64,000 bases of DNA from the NCBI RefSeq assembly GCF_030823375.1, contig NZ_JAUSXB010000001.1, forward strand, positions 1,736,001-1,800,000, in the 5' to 3' direction. The DNA is from Pseudarthrobacter siccitolerans (GTDB lineage: Bacteria > Actinomycetota > Actinomycetes > Actinomycetales > Micrococcaceae). The notes below the pieces were generated by a model. That model searched no databases, was not told the origin of the DNA, and saw nothing but the letters and a program-made list of their open reading frames with translations. Made by a program: the position numbers and the translations under genes. Positions 33,368 through 41,687 of this stretch are shown here, in pieces. Position 1 is the stretch's first letter. Each line of letters begins with the position of its first letter.

Positions 33368-34522
33368 ATGAGCATCAGCACCCGCCGGGGATTACACCGT
33401 CCCGCCCGCTTCGGCACATTGGCCGGAGCGGGAGTGCTGGCAGCTTCCCTGACCCTGACCGCCTGCACAGGATCCCAGGCTCCGCCGGCCCCGAGCGAAA
33501 CGTCCGGCGCCGCTACGGCCGGCAGCAGCACCCCGCCGCCGGCCGGCACGTCCCCCGGCCCCAGCGGTTCAGCCAGCGCTTCCGCCAGCGCTTCCGCGGG
33601 CAACCCCGCGCCGGCGCCCGATGTGGCCGGCGGCATCCCGGAGCTGGTGGAGAACCTGGCCCCGTCGGTGGTGACCATCTTCACCGAAGGCGGGCTCGGC
33701 AGCGGCGTGGTGTATTCCGCGGACGGCCTCATCCTCACAAACGAGCACGTGGTCAAGGGCAACACCAGCGTGGAGGTCGGTTTCGCTGACGGCCAGCGGG
33801 TGCAGGGAACGGTCAGGGCCAGTGACGCCGTCACGGACCTGGCCCTGGTCCAGGCGGACCGGAAGGGCCTGCCTAAGCCCACCTACCAGAGCACCCTGCC
33901 GCGGGTGGGTGAAGGCGCCGTGGTGCTGGGGTCCCCGCTGGGCTTCGAGAACACGGCGACGGCCGGGATCATCTCCGGGCTGCACCGGTCCATCCCGGGC
34001 TCGGCCTCCAACAGCCTGTCCTTGGTGGACCTGATCCAGACGGATGCACCTATCAGCCCGGGCAACTCCGGCGGCGCCGTGATCAACATGCGGGGCGAAA
34101 TCATTGGTATCAGCGAGGCCTACATCCCACCGTCTGCCGGGGCGGTCTCCCTGGGCTTTGCCATCCCGGCGGCCACCGCCGTGCAGGTTGCGGAGGAACT
34201 GCTGGCCGACGGCACAGCCGAGCATGCCTACCTCGGCCTGACCCCGGGCGAACTGACGCCCCAGATCGCGGACCAGCTGGGCATCGAGGCGAGTACCGGC
34301 GTCGTGGTGTTGTCCGTGGATGAGGACGGCCCCGCGGGACGGGCAGGAATCCGGCCGGGAGACGTGCTGGAGTCCATGGAGGGAGTGGAGCTGAAGGCAC
34401 CCGAGAAGCTCCTGGCGGAACTGCGCAACCGCAATCCCGGCGATACCGTGAGTTTCAAGGTCAAGCGCGGCGACCAGAGCCTTGACCTCAAAGCGGACCT
34501 GATTGACCGGCCAACCCAGTAG
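33368..34522 (+). CDS. S1C (HtrA/DegP-like) serine protease lipoprotein with PDZ domain
   Basis: A 384-residue exported protease. The signal peptide ends LTLTAC (Cys near residue 35), followed by a Ser/Ala/Pro-rich linker. The trypsin-like domain contains the triad: His in ILTNEHVVKG, Asp in DAVTDLALVQ and Ser in PISPGNSGGAVIN. One C-terminal PDZ domain (about 290-375) includes GLTPGELTPQIADQLG and GPAGRAGIRPGDVLESMEG. It probably degrades misfolded proteins at the outer face of the membrane. AGGAGG lies about six bases before ATG 33368; the frame extends upstream but the signal peptide fixes the start. The small acidic protein gene at 34547 follows by 24 bases and may be co-transcribed. Confidence 0.92.
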   Translation: MSISTRRGLHRPARFGTLAGAGVLAASLTLTACTGSQAPPAPSETSGAATAGSSTPPPAGTSPGPSGSASASASASAGNPAPAPDVAGGIPELVENLAPSVVTIFTEGGLGSGVVYSADGLILTNEHVVKGNTSVEVGFADGQRVQGTVRASDAVTDLALVQADRKGLPKPTYQSTLPRVGEGAVVLGSPLGFENTATAGIISGLHRSIPGSASNSLSLVDLIQTDAPISPGNSGGAVINMRGEIIGISEAYIPPSAGAVSLGFAIPAATAVQVAEELLADGTAEHAYLGLTPGELTPQIADQLGIEASTGVVVLSVDEDGPAGRAGIRPGDVLESMEGVELKAPEKLLAELRNRNPGDTVSFKVKRGDQSLDLKADLIDRPTQ

Positions 34523-34546
34523 TACAACCGAGAGGAAGGTTACACA

Positions 34547-34837
34547 ATGAGCCCCAAGGAAGAACCGGACGCCGGATTCATCATTCCGGACCCGTCAAAA
34601 GTCCGCGAGGACATCCCGCAGGATTCCGCGGACGAAGCCAACGCGATCCGCTTCAGCGAAGAACAGGCACTGATCGAGGAACAGTCCCACGGCATCCGCC
34701 CGGACACGTACAGCGTGCCCTCCGGCGGCCCCACTATGGACGAGGCCCGCGGCAACATGGACCTGTCGGACCAGACCGGGGCGGCGCCGTCGGACGACAG
34801 CAGCGACGACGGCCTGCACAGCGGCGCCGAATCCTGA
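34547..34837 (+). CDS. Small acidic protein downstream of the HtrA-like protease
   Basis: A 96-residue hydrophilic, acidic protein without a recognised family. It is rich in Asp, Glu, Ser and Pro, with a short amphipathic stretch (EANAIRFSEEQALIEEQS, about 30-47) that could form one helix. AGGAAGG lies about nine bases before ATG 34547. It follows the protease by 24 bases and ends at a classical terminator, so the pair is one transcription unit. Function unknown. Confidence 0.7.
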   Translation: MSPKEEPDAGFIIPDPSKVREDIPQDSADEANAIRFSEEQALIEEQSHGIRPDTYSVPSGGPTMDEARGNMDLSDQTGAAPSDDSSDDGLHSGAES

Positions 34838-34857
34838 CACTTTCCGCGTCGTAAACG

Positions 34858-34903
34858 AGCGGCAGGCGCGTCCCGGTCTCCGGGGCGCGCCTGCCGCTTT
34901 TTG
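34858..34903 (+). terminator. Rho-independent terminator
   Basis: AGCGGCAGGCGCG (34858-34870) pairs with CGCGCCTGCCGCT (34886-34898) and is followed by a T-run (TTTTTGCG). It is the most classical terminator in the window. Confidence 0.9.
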
Positions 34904-34914
34904 CGGGTCTTGAG

Positions 34915-35322
34915 TCAGAGCTCGTACTCGGCCTGCACGCCAAGCGATTCGTGGACGCACAGGATGTTCTGCTCGGTATCCATAAACCAGGCGCACTTCT
35001 CCGAGTTCGTGGTGCAGATATGGTCCTTGGTCCGAAGGTTCGGCAGGTCGTAGTCCTGGAACTGCACCCCACTGGCCTCCATGTCCCGGACCGTCCGCTC
35101 GATGTCCGCAACCTCGAAGCTCAGTGTGGTGTGATCGGAATGCCTGCCATCCGATACGGGCATCAGCTGCAGCATCGGGCCGCCGTTGGTGCCGAAGAGT
35201 TCGCTTCCGTCGTCTGTCATGCCACGGTGCGGGAGTCCGAGTTTTTCCGTATAGAACCGGCGGGCGCGCTGTGGATCATCGACTGGCAGGACGGTAGTGA
35301 CTGTGTTCAATCTAAGGCTCAT
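34915..35322 (-). CDS. VOC family (glyoxalase-like) protein
   Basis: A 135-residue vicinal-oxygen-chelate protein. The first beta-alpha-beta module is LNTVTTVLPVDDPQRARRFYTEKLGLPHRG; the second contains HTTLSFEVADIERTVRDMEASGVQF and ends with the metal-type Glu region (NILCVHESLG). It could be a lyase, dioxygenase or resistance protein; the sequence does not decide. AGGAGG lies seven bases or so before ATG 35322. It stands alone between two repeat or terminator elements. Confidence 0.85.
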   Translation of the reverse strand: MSLRLNTVTTVLPVDDPQRARRFYTEKLGLPHRGMTDDGSELFGTNGGPMLQLMPVSDGRHSDHTTLSFEVADIERTVRDMEASGVQFQDYDLPNLRTKDHICTTNSEKCAWFMDTEQNILCVHESLGVQAEYEL

Positions 35323-35395
35323 CTAGCCACCTCCTACGGGGAGAATCTTACGCCCGGGCAGCCCGAAAAGCCCTTGCCCATTTCCCCCGATTCAG

Positions 35396-35496
35396 ACCCT
35401 CTCTCACTTAATGCGGCCCAACCCGGAACCCTCTCTCACTTTCCTCAGGAGAGTGAGAGAGGGTCCGGGAAAAAGGCGCGTTAGGTGAGAGAGCGT
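35396..35496. repeat. 32-bp-period inverted-dimer element, family B
   Basis: ACCCTCTCTC starts at 35396 and 35428; the reverse copies end at 35464 and 35496. All spacings are 32 bases, as in the element at 9369. The inner arms (ACCCTCTCTCACTTTCCT and AGGAGAGTGAGAGAGGGT) pair with one mismatch. The element lies between the VOC gene and the 3' end of paaZ. Confidence 0.85.
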
Positions 35497-35507
35497 CCGG
35501 GGTGGGG

Positions 35508-37619
35508 CTATTTTTCGACCAGTGTGAGGACGTCGTAGGTGGCCACGATCTCGTCGTCCTGGTTGGTCAGCACCGCGTCCCAGGCCACCTCGCCGTACTC
35601 GTCGGTTTCGCGCGGGGTGATCTTCTTGGCGGTGAGGGTCACCCGGATGGAGTCGCCCGCGGCCACCGGCGTGATGAAGCGCAGGTTTTCCAGGCCGTAG
35701 TTGGCCAGGACCGGGCCCGGGGCGGGTTCCACGAACAGTCCGGCACCCCAGGCCAGCAGGAGGTAGCCGTGCGCAACGATGCCCGGGAAGAAGGGGTTGG
35801 CTTCCGCAGCTTCCTGATTGGTGTGCGCGTAGAACGTGTCGCCGGTGGAGTTGGCGAAGGCGGTGATGTCCTCCAGGGTGACCTGGCGCAGGTCGGAGCG
35901 GACGGCGTCGCCAATCTGAAGCGTCTTCAGCGGCTTCCGGAAGGGGTGCGTCCCTTCGGTTTCAACCGTGAAGTTTCGGTCCGCCCCCGAATGCCAAATG
36001 CCGGTTACGGCGGTGAGCATGTTGGGCGAGCCTTGGATGGCCGTGCGCTGCATGTGGTGCATCACCGAGCGGATGCCGCCCAGTTCCTCGCCGCCGCCGG
36101 CGCGGCCGGGACCGCCGTGGACCAGGTGCGGCACGGGTGAGCCATGGCCCGTTGACGAACGCGCATCCTCGCGGTTGAGCATCAGGACGCGGCCGTGGTG
36201 GGCCGCGATTCCGGTCACGAGTTCGCGGGCAACCGCGGGATCGTTGGTGCAGACCGAGGCGACCAGGGAGCCGTTGCCGCGGGCGGCGAGGCGGACGGCG
36301 TCGGGAATGTCCTTGTACCCGATCACCGACGAAACCGGACCGAACGCCTCCAGCGAGTGCACTTCCTCCGCCTCGGGGTCCTGCCAGGTCAGCAGGACGG
36401 GCGCCATAAACGCGCCGCCGTCAACCACGCCGGTGGACCCGTCGGCAGAGGTGACCGACGGCGAATCGAGGGTTCCGTACGCAAGCTCACCGCCGGCGTC
36501 GAGCATGGACTGCACTGCCGCGCGAACGTCCTCAAGCTGTTCCACGGAGGCGAGCGCGCCCATGGTGACGCCGTCTGCCCGTGGATCACCAAGGACAATG
36601 CGTTCGTTAATGCGCTTGCCGATGGCGGCGGAAACGGCCGGCACCAGCTCCTGAGGGACGATGGCGCGGCGGATGGCGGTGCACTTCTGGCCGGCCTTGG
36701 CCGTCATTTCGGTGACCACAGACTTCACGAAGGCGTCGAATTCGGGCGTGCCCTCCACCGCGTCCGGGCCGAGGATGGCGGCGTTCAGCGAATCGGTTTC
36801 GGACGTGAAGCGGACGCCGCCCTGCACCACATTGGGGTGGGACTTCAGGGACAGTGCGGTGGAGGCGGAACCGGTAAAGGCCACCAGGTCGCGGTAATCG
36901 AGCACATCCAGCAGCCCGCGGACCGAACCGGAAATCAGCTGCAGCGAGCCCTTGGGCAGGATGTTGGATTCGACAATCGCCTTGACCACGGCTGCCGCCA
37001 CGTACCCGGTGGGGGTGGCGGGCTTGACGATGGTGGGGACGCCGGCGATGAAGGCGGGCGCGAACTTCTCCAGCATGCCCCAGACGGGGAAGTTGAACGC
37101 GTTGATCTGTACGGCCACGCCTGGGATGCGGGTGTAGATGTGTTCGCCGGCGAAGGAACCGTCCTTGGACAGCACCTCCATGGGCCCGTCCACCACCACC
37201 TGCGAGTTGGGCAGCTCCCGCCGGCCCTTGGAGCCGAAGGTGAAGAGGACGCCGATGCCGCCGTCGATGTCGATCATGGAATCGACTTTGGTGGCGCCGG
37301 TCTGGGCGGAGAAGGTGTAAAAGTGTTCGCGCCGGGTGTTCAGGTACTGCGCCAGTTCCTTGAGTTTGAGGGCGCGCTGGTGGAAGGTCAGCCGGCCGAG
37401 TTCGGCCTGTCCGGTGGTGCGGCCGTGCTCAACCACGGCGCCCAGGTCCAGCCCCTCGGTGCTCACTTTGGCCAGGATCTCCCCGGTGCTCGCGTCGCGG
37501 ACGGGGACAGCGGAACCTGCGGAGCCGTCGTCGGGCGTCCACCACCGGTCCATGATGAAGCTGGGCACTGTCTCCACGGTGTCGACCGTGGCCTGGGGAG
37601 CTGTGGCGGTGGTGGTCAT
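35508..37619 (-). CDS. paaZ: Bifunctional aldehyde dehydrogenase / enoyl-CoA hydratase PaaZ
   Basis: A 703-residue fusion that opens the oxepin-CoA ring and oxidises the resulting semialdehyde. The N-terminal aldehyde dehydrogenase (about 20-530) has the catalytic Cys313 in [10 protein letters not shown] and Glu274 in [10 protein letters not shown]. The C-terminal MaoC hydratase (about 555-700) has [14 protein letters not shown] and [14 protein letters not shown]. Both activities appear intact. The start at 37619 (MTTTATAPQ) has GGAAGGA upstream. A PaaR-like palindrome lies 47-68 bases upstream in the divergent gap shared with the thioesterase at 37764. Confidence 0.95.
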   Translation of the reverse strand: MTTTATAPQATVDTVETVPSFIMDRWWTPDDGSAGSAVPVRDASTGEILAKVSTEGLDLGAVVEHGRTTGQAELGRLTFHQRALKLKELAQYLNTRREHFYTFSAQTGATKVDSMIDIDGGIGVLFTFGSKGRRELPNSQVVVDGPMEVLSKDGSFAGEHIYTRIPGVAVQINAFNFPVWGMLEKFAPAFIAGVPTIVKPATPTGYVAAAVVKAIVESNILPKGSLQLISGSVRGLLDVLDYRDLVAFTGSASTALSLKSHPNVVQGGVRFTSETDSLNAAILGPDAVEGTPEFDAFVKSVVTEMTAKAGQKCTAIRRAIVPQELVPAVSAAIGKRINERIVLGDPRADGVTMGALASVEQLEDVRAAVQSMLDAGGELAYGTLDSPSVTSADGSTGVVDGGAFMAPVLLTWQDPEAEEVHSLEAFGPVSSVIGYKDIPDAVRLAARGNGSLVASVCTNDPAVARELVTGIAAHHGRVLMLNREDARSSTGHGSPVPHLVHGGPGRAGGGEELGGIRSVMHHMQRTAIQGSPNMLTAVTGIWHSGADRNFTVETEGTHPFRKPLKTLQIGDAVRSDLRQVTLEDITAFANSTGDTFYAHTNQEAAEANPFFPGIVAHGYLLLAWGAGLFVEPAPGPVLANYGLENLRFITPVAAGDSIRVTLTAKKITPRETDEYGEVAWDAVLTNQDDEIVATYDVLTLVEK

Positions 37620-37665
37620 CGTTGACGGGTCCTTCCAACAAGGGGGCAGACAACGGCAGCCATGA

Positions 37666-37687
37666 TTACTGACCGTCCGTTCGGTAA
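37666..37687. promoter_or_regulatory. PaaR-like operator between paaZ and a thioesterase gene
   Basis: A 22-base dyad with arms TTACTGACCG and CGTTCGGTAA around TC; 9 of 11 symmetric pairs agree when minor mismatches are allowed. It sits midway in the divergent gap and could control both genes. TAATAT beside it may be part of a -10 box. Confidence 0.75.
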
Positions 37688-37763
37688 TATATTCACCATA
37701 CATGAAGTGCCGTGCTGCAGACTAGAAGGCCGGGACTGAAATGGCCAACCAGGAGGAGAAGAT

Positions 37764-38207
37764 ATGGGCGCCCCATCACAGAAGGATGCCGCTTCAGAGC
37801 ACGAGCATGCCCACGAGCTGTGGAAGATCACCCTCGGCGAGCTGGACGAGAAGATGGGCGTGAAGATCCTGGAAGAGTCAGTGGAGCGGGTGGTGGCCAC
37901 CATGCCCGTGGAGGGGAACCGGCAGTCCTTCGGGTTGCTGCACGGCGGCGCCTCCCTGGCCGTGGGCGAGGCCGTGGGGTCCTGGGCGGCGGTGATCCAC
38001 GCGAGCACCATGGGCAAGACGGCGGTCGGCGTGGACGTTTCAGCCACCCACCACCGCTCGGCGCGCGAGGGCCAGGTGACCATCACCGCCACCCCCATTC
38101 ACCTGGGCGGCACACTCACCACGCACGAGGTGGTCATCACCAACGAGGCCGGCCAGCGGCTCTGCACCCTGCGCATCACCAACCTGCTGATGAGGCGCCA
38201 CAAATAA
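37764..38207 (+). CDS. Hotdog-fold thioesterase (PaaI/YbdB type)
   Basis: A 147-residue acyl-CoA thioesterase. The hotdog signature is GNRQSFGLLHGGASLAVGEAVGSWAAVIH, followed by VGVDVSATHHRSAREGQV. It is closer in pattern to the small YbdB/DHNA-CoA-type thioesterases than to the PaaI at 30746, so the two are not simple duplicates. CAGGAGGAG lies about six bases before ATG 37764. It is divergent from paaZ and shares its operator region, which suggests induction with the phenylacetate genes. Menaquinone genes 20 kb away are the other possible context. Confidence 0.87.
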   Translation: MGAPSQKDAASEHEHAHELWKITLGELDEKMGVKILEESVERVVATMPVEGNRQSFGLLHGGASLAVGEAVGSWAAVIHASTMGKTAVGVDVSATHHRSAREGQVTITATPIHLGGTLTTHEVVITNEAGQRLCTLRITNLLMRRHK

Positions 38208-38215
38208 CCCCTTGC

Positions 38216-38266
38216 GCTATCAGGCAACGTCGTCATTCTTCGCCTTCAACGACGATAACTGATAGC
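38216..38266. terminator. CTATCAG-type bidirectional hairpin
   Basis: GCTATCAG (38216-38223) pairs with CTGATAGC (38259-38266), and inner CGTCGT/ACGACG extends the stem. It lies exactly between two convergent genes (stops at 38207 and 38267). It is related to the hairpin at 15716-15775. Confidence 0.7.
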
Positions 38267-40813
38267 TCAACCGCGTGCGCGGCGCCTCCGACGGCGGACC
38301 AGCACGGTCAGCACGCCCCCGACCACGATCGCCGCCGCGGCAGCGCCTGCCGCCGGGACGAGTGCGGAGGCCCCGGTGTTGGCCAGATCAGCCGGGGTGC
38401 TCACGGCCGGGAGCACGACGACGGCGGGCGGGCTGTCCGCAGGAGGCGGCGGTACGGGCGGGGCCGGGTCAGCCGGGGCCGGCGGCGGAGCAGGGTCCAA
38501 GACGAACGATGCGCTGGCCGTTGCCGAGACGAGTCCGTCCAGTGCCTGGGATACGGAAACTGTGTGGATTCCGGCGGCCAGTCCGTCAGGGAAGGGGACC
38601 CTCCAGGTTCCGCCCGCTACCAGCTCCAGCGGAACCAGGGCAGGTGCGGCCGATCGTGATCCGGCCGGGCCGCCCGACGTGGGGCTGGAAAGGGGCTTGC
38701 CGTCGATCGACACCGTCACTTCGGCCCCCTCGGTGCCGCTGCCGGAAATGGTTTGCGGCAGCTTGTCCTGGCGGAAGTGCTGCCCGTCATCAATGCTTGC
38801 AATGACAGGATCTGGAGGCGTTACCTGGACCGTTGCTGTGGCGGCAGGGCTGTTGGCAGTTCCCGGCGAGGACAGTACAGCTTTGACCATCACATTCCCG
38901 AAAGCTGCCGGGCCTGCCACGCTCGCCGTCCATTGCCCGTCCAGGCCTACTGTTCCGGAGCCTGCCACATCGCCTGACAGGGACACCGTTGCACCGGGAG
39001 CGCCCGTGCCGGAAAGGGCTGTCAACTCCGTCAAGGGCTGGCTGGCAGGCGCGGTGATGGTCGGGGCGGCCAGGGGTGCCGGCGCAACATCCGCCGTCAG
39101 CGACGCGGCCCCGGAGCGGCTGGAACCGTTCATCGTTTCAGCCTGGAAGGTCAACTGGCCGGCAGGCCACGGGGCTTTAAAGCTCCAGTAGCCCGCTTCG
39201 TAGACGGGCACGTCGAAGGTTTCATAGCCGGGCAGGGTGATGCGGACGGCGGTTCCTGCCGCGGAGGCCGGCTCCGCGGGCACCATCCCGGAGATGGTCT
39301 GGCCCGCCTGCACGCTTTCCCCCGGCGCAGGCGAGCCCAGCACCGGCTTATTCAGGAAGACTTCCAACTGATACCCGGGCAACACCTCGAGGGCATCCTG
39401 CAAGGTGGCTGCCAGGGCGAAGTTCTGAGCGCCTCCACTTTCCCCGGCGGAATGGATGCCCACTGCGAAGTTCCCGCTGATCCAGGGGCCGCCCGAGTCA
39501 CCGCCGGCCGATTGGACATCCAGGGACACGAAGCCCCTGATAGCTCTGAGATCCGTGTCGTCTTTTGCGTAGTTAGTCCCCTCAATGAGGTAAATCCCAA
39601 CCTCGCTGATGGTGCCGCACGACCACCCCGACCGCCAGCCGGAACGGCACACGTCCATGCCGATCACCGGGGCAGCCGCACCGATGATTTTGACGTCCTG
39701 GCCCGACGCGGACTTGTCGCCCCAGGTGGTAGCGGCGGGCAGCGGGTCCAGATCCGCACGGAGGGCACCAATGACCGAGACGTCCGTTCCCACGTTCCCG
39801 GGGTCGGTGCCATTGTTGGGCCGCAGTACCGGGGAGTTGCCGGGTCCGCCGAATTGACTGAATTCGAAGTTTCCCAGAAACCCTGCCCGCGCTCCTTGAA
39901 GTAGCAGGTCAGCGGTCTTGGACGCGCCGTCCTCGCCACAGTGTCCGGCGGTCAGGACCGCTGGCAGGCCCGCCGGGGTGAACGCGGAGAACCCTGTCGA
40001 ACAAATCCATCCGCTGTCCGCTGCATAGCCCACTCCGCCCGGGACGTCTGCTTCCGGCTTCAGCGGGGTTCCCTGTGCCAGTTCAACGTTGGCGTATCTG
40101 GACACGAATTCCGACGGCGACATCTTCCCGGTGCCTGCTTCCGTCACCGATGAAACTGTGGCGGACTTCACCGCCGCGCCTGCTGCTTCCGGCATGTTGA
40201 CGCCACCGGTCTTGATGACAAACTTGGTACCAGTGCTGACCACCGCCTGCAGGCCCGTGATACCTACGTCGCGCACGTAGGCCTGGAAAAGCTGCTCGGT
40301 GCTGGCGGCAAGCTCGGACCCGGGCTCCGGGGATGTGGGTGCTGCTGATTCAGGCGCAGCTGCCGCTTCGAGCTCCAGTGGAAGGCCTGGAGCACCGGCG
40401 ACGAGCGCGTGCACGGCTGCCTGCAGTCCGGCTCCGAAACCCGACACGATGATCCTGCTGTCTGCCACCCGGATTCCCGTGTAACCGGGGACGGCGCTGA
40501 GCTTGGCTGCGGCGGCCTCTGCCCGGACGCTTAGCTCCCCTGCCACGTCGAACTGCTCCGGCGTCAGGCCGAGGTCGCGCTGGACCGCATCCGCGAGACC
40601 CGTCGAGGAAATGCCGCCGGAAGCTGCGGGCGTCGGAGGCGCCGCGGCGAGACTTACGGCCGGACCGGCAGCGGGGCTCGTGGCTGGCATGGTTGCCGGA
40701 GCTGTACTGTCGTCCCCCGTTGCCCAAGCCGGAACAGCGACATAGGCGGACGCAGCCAGCATCCCCGTGGCAGCGCCCAGCGACAATGCCCGGCGCAGTT
40801 CTTCCCTGTTCAC
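38267..40813 (-). CDS. Sortase-anchored streptogrisin-like (S1) serine protease with Ig-like repeats
   Basis: An 848-residue secreted surface protein. A signal peptide ends near AWATGDD (about 32). A pro-region follows (about 70-240, with a streptogrisin-type activation domain look). The chymotrypsin-like domain has His291 in LTAGHC, Asp344 in VGTDVSVIG and Ser440 in SAGGDSGGPW, with Cys271/Cys292 and Cys389/Cys399 as probable disulfides. Three Ig-like or bacterial beta-sandwich repeats span about 480-790. A Pro-rich stretch leads to LANTG (about 810-814), a hydrophobic helix and a tail of arginines, which is a cell-wall sorting signal of the LAxTG kind used by class E sortases. The GTG start at 40813 overlaps the TGA of the upstream phosphatase gene (GTGA). 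Confidence 0.85.
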   Translation of the reverse strand: MNREELRRALSLGAATGMLAASAYVAVPAWATGDDSTAPATMPATSPAAGPAVSLAAAPPTPAASGGISSTGLADAVQRDLGLTPEQFDVAGELSVRAEAAAAKLSAVPGYTGIRVADSRIIVSGFGAGLQAAVHALVAGAPGLPLELEAAAAPESAAPTSPEPGSELAASTEQLFQAYVRDVGITGLQAVVSTGTKFVIKTGGVNMPEAAGAAVKSATVSSVTEAGTGKMSPSEFVSRYANVELAQGTPLKPEADVPGGVGYAADSGWICSTGFSAFTPAGLPAVLTAGHCGEDGASKTADLLLQGARAGFLGNFEFSQFGGPGNSPVLRPNNGTDPGNVGTDVSVIGALRADLDPLPAATTWGDKSASGQDVKIIGAAAPVIGMDVCRSGWRSGWSCGTISEVGIYLIEGTNYAKDDTDLRAIRGFVSLDVQSAGGDSGGPWISGNFAVGIHSAGESGGAQNFALAATLQDALEVLPGYQLEVFLNKPVLGSPAPGESVQAGQTISGMVPAEPASAAGTAVRITLPGYETFDVPVYEAGYWSFKAPWPAGQLTFQAETMNGSSRSGAASLTADVAPAPLAAPTITAPASQPLTELTALSGTGAPGATVSLSGDVAGSGTVGLDGQWTASVAGPAAFGNVMVKAVLSSPGTANSPAATATVQVTPPDPVIASIDDGQHFRQDKLPQTISGSGTEGAEVTVSIDGKPLSSPTSGGPAGSRSAAPALVPLELVAGGTWRVPFPDGLAAGIHTVSVSQALDGLVSATASASFVLDPAPPPAPADPAPPVPPPPADSPPAVVVLPAVSTPADLANTGASALVPAAGAAAAAIVVGGVLTVLVRRRRRRARG

Positions 40814-41529
40814 CGAACCACCCCAGCTCCACAGAGGGACAGCACTGCATTGATCTCGGCCTCGGCGAGCCCGTTTGCCAGCAGGAACTTCCGGGTATCC
40901 AGGCCCCGCACAAACTCCACGACGGCGTCGCCCCGCTCCTCCAGCAGTGGTGCCAGCTCGTGCTCCTCAAGATAGCGCTCGCGGTCATGGGGAGGACCGT
41001 GGGTGCGGTAGCGTTCGTTGATTCCGCGGGCTGCCCGCCGGTATCCGTCGGCGATGTCCTGGTCGGAGTCCCCCGCCAGGTCCTGCACCATGGCTGCCAC
41101 CATGCCGCTGCGGTCCCGGCCGGCGGCGCAGTGCAGCACCACATCGCCGTGGCGGGACGCTGTTGCGAGGGCCTTGAAGACGGCCGCCAGCTTTCCAGGG
41201 AAGAGCCGCGCGTTGTCTGCGTAGTAGGCGGGATCGTTGAGGTAGGGGCCGGCAAGTCCGGTGAAGCGCGGATCGCCCGGTTCTTCGGTGGGCGCGGAGA
41301 CCAGTGAGATGCCGGACCAGGCCGAGTCGGCCACCGACGGGTCGCTGTCCCGGCGCCGCACCTCGGCAACGTTGCGGAGATCGATCACGGTGCGGATGCC
41401 GTCGTCGTACGCCTGCCGCCAGCCCGCCTCCGTCAGCCATTCGCGCCGCCCCATGCGGTAAACACCGCCGGAGACATGCCACGCGTTGACAGCACCATCC
41501 CAGTCCATGGGCCCGCCCGCACTCTTCAT
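40810..41529 (-). CDS. Tyrosine/dual-specificity protein phosphatase
   Basis: A 239-residue phosphatase of the bacterial PTP/DSP group (MptpB-like). The P-loop is VVLHCAAGRDRSGMVAA, giving the Cys nucleophile and Arg of HCX5R with a following Asp-Arg-Ser-Gly as in phosphoinositide-active members. VIDLRNVAEVRRRDSD is the conserved N-terminal strand. It has no signal peptide, so it is cytoplasmic. The ATG at 41529 is followed 719 bases on by a 4-base overlap with the secreted protease gene, so both are on one mRNA. No obvious reason links a cytoplasmic phosphatase to a surface protease. Confidence 0.87.
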   Translation of the reverse strand: MKSAGGPMDWDGAVNAWHVSGGVYRMGRREWLTEAGWRQAYDDGIRTVIDLRNVAEVRRRDSDPSVADSAWSGISLVSAPTEEPGDPRFTGLAGPYLNDPAYYADNARLFPGKLAAVFKALATASRHGDVVLHCAAGRDRSGMVAAMVQDLAGDSDQDIADGYRRAARGINERYRTHGPPHDRERYLEEHELAPLLEERGDAVVEFVRGLDTRKFLLANGLAEAEINAVLSLCGAGVVR

Positions 41530-41687
41530 CCGGACAGCTAATCACAGGAGTCACAGGAGTCGCACGTCATCTGCAGGCGCATGTGAAGCAAAAACGAGTA
41601 CTCAAGGTCAGTGACCGGCGCCGCAGGCAAGCGTACGGTGGCATGTACATGCCTTCTGCCGGCAGTTATGTTCAAAGGAGAACGCCC

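Noticed and set aside
36195..37625. A 476-codon open frame on the plus strand opposite paaZ
   Set aside because: It is antisense to a gene with full domain evidence; its translation is Gly/His/Val/Arg-rich with no recognisable motif, the normal result of reading high-G+C coding DNA backwards.
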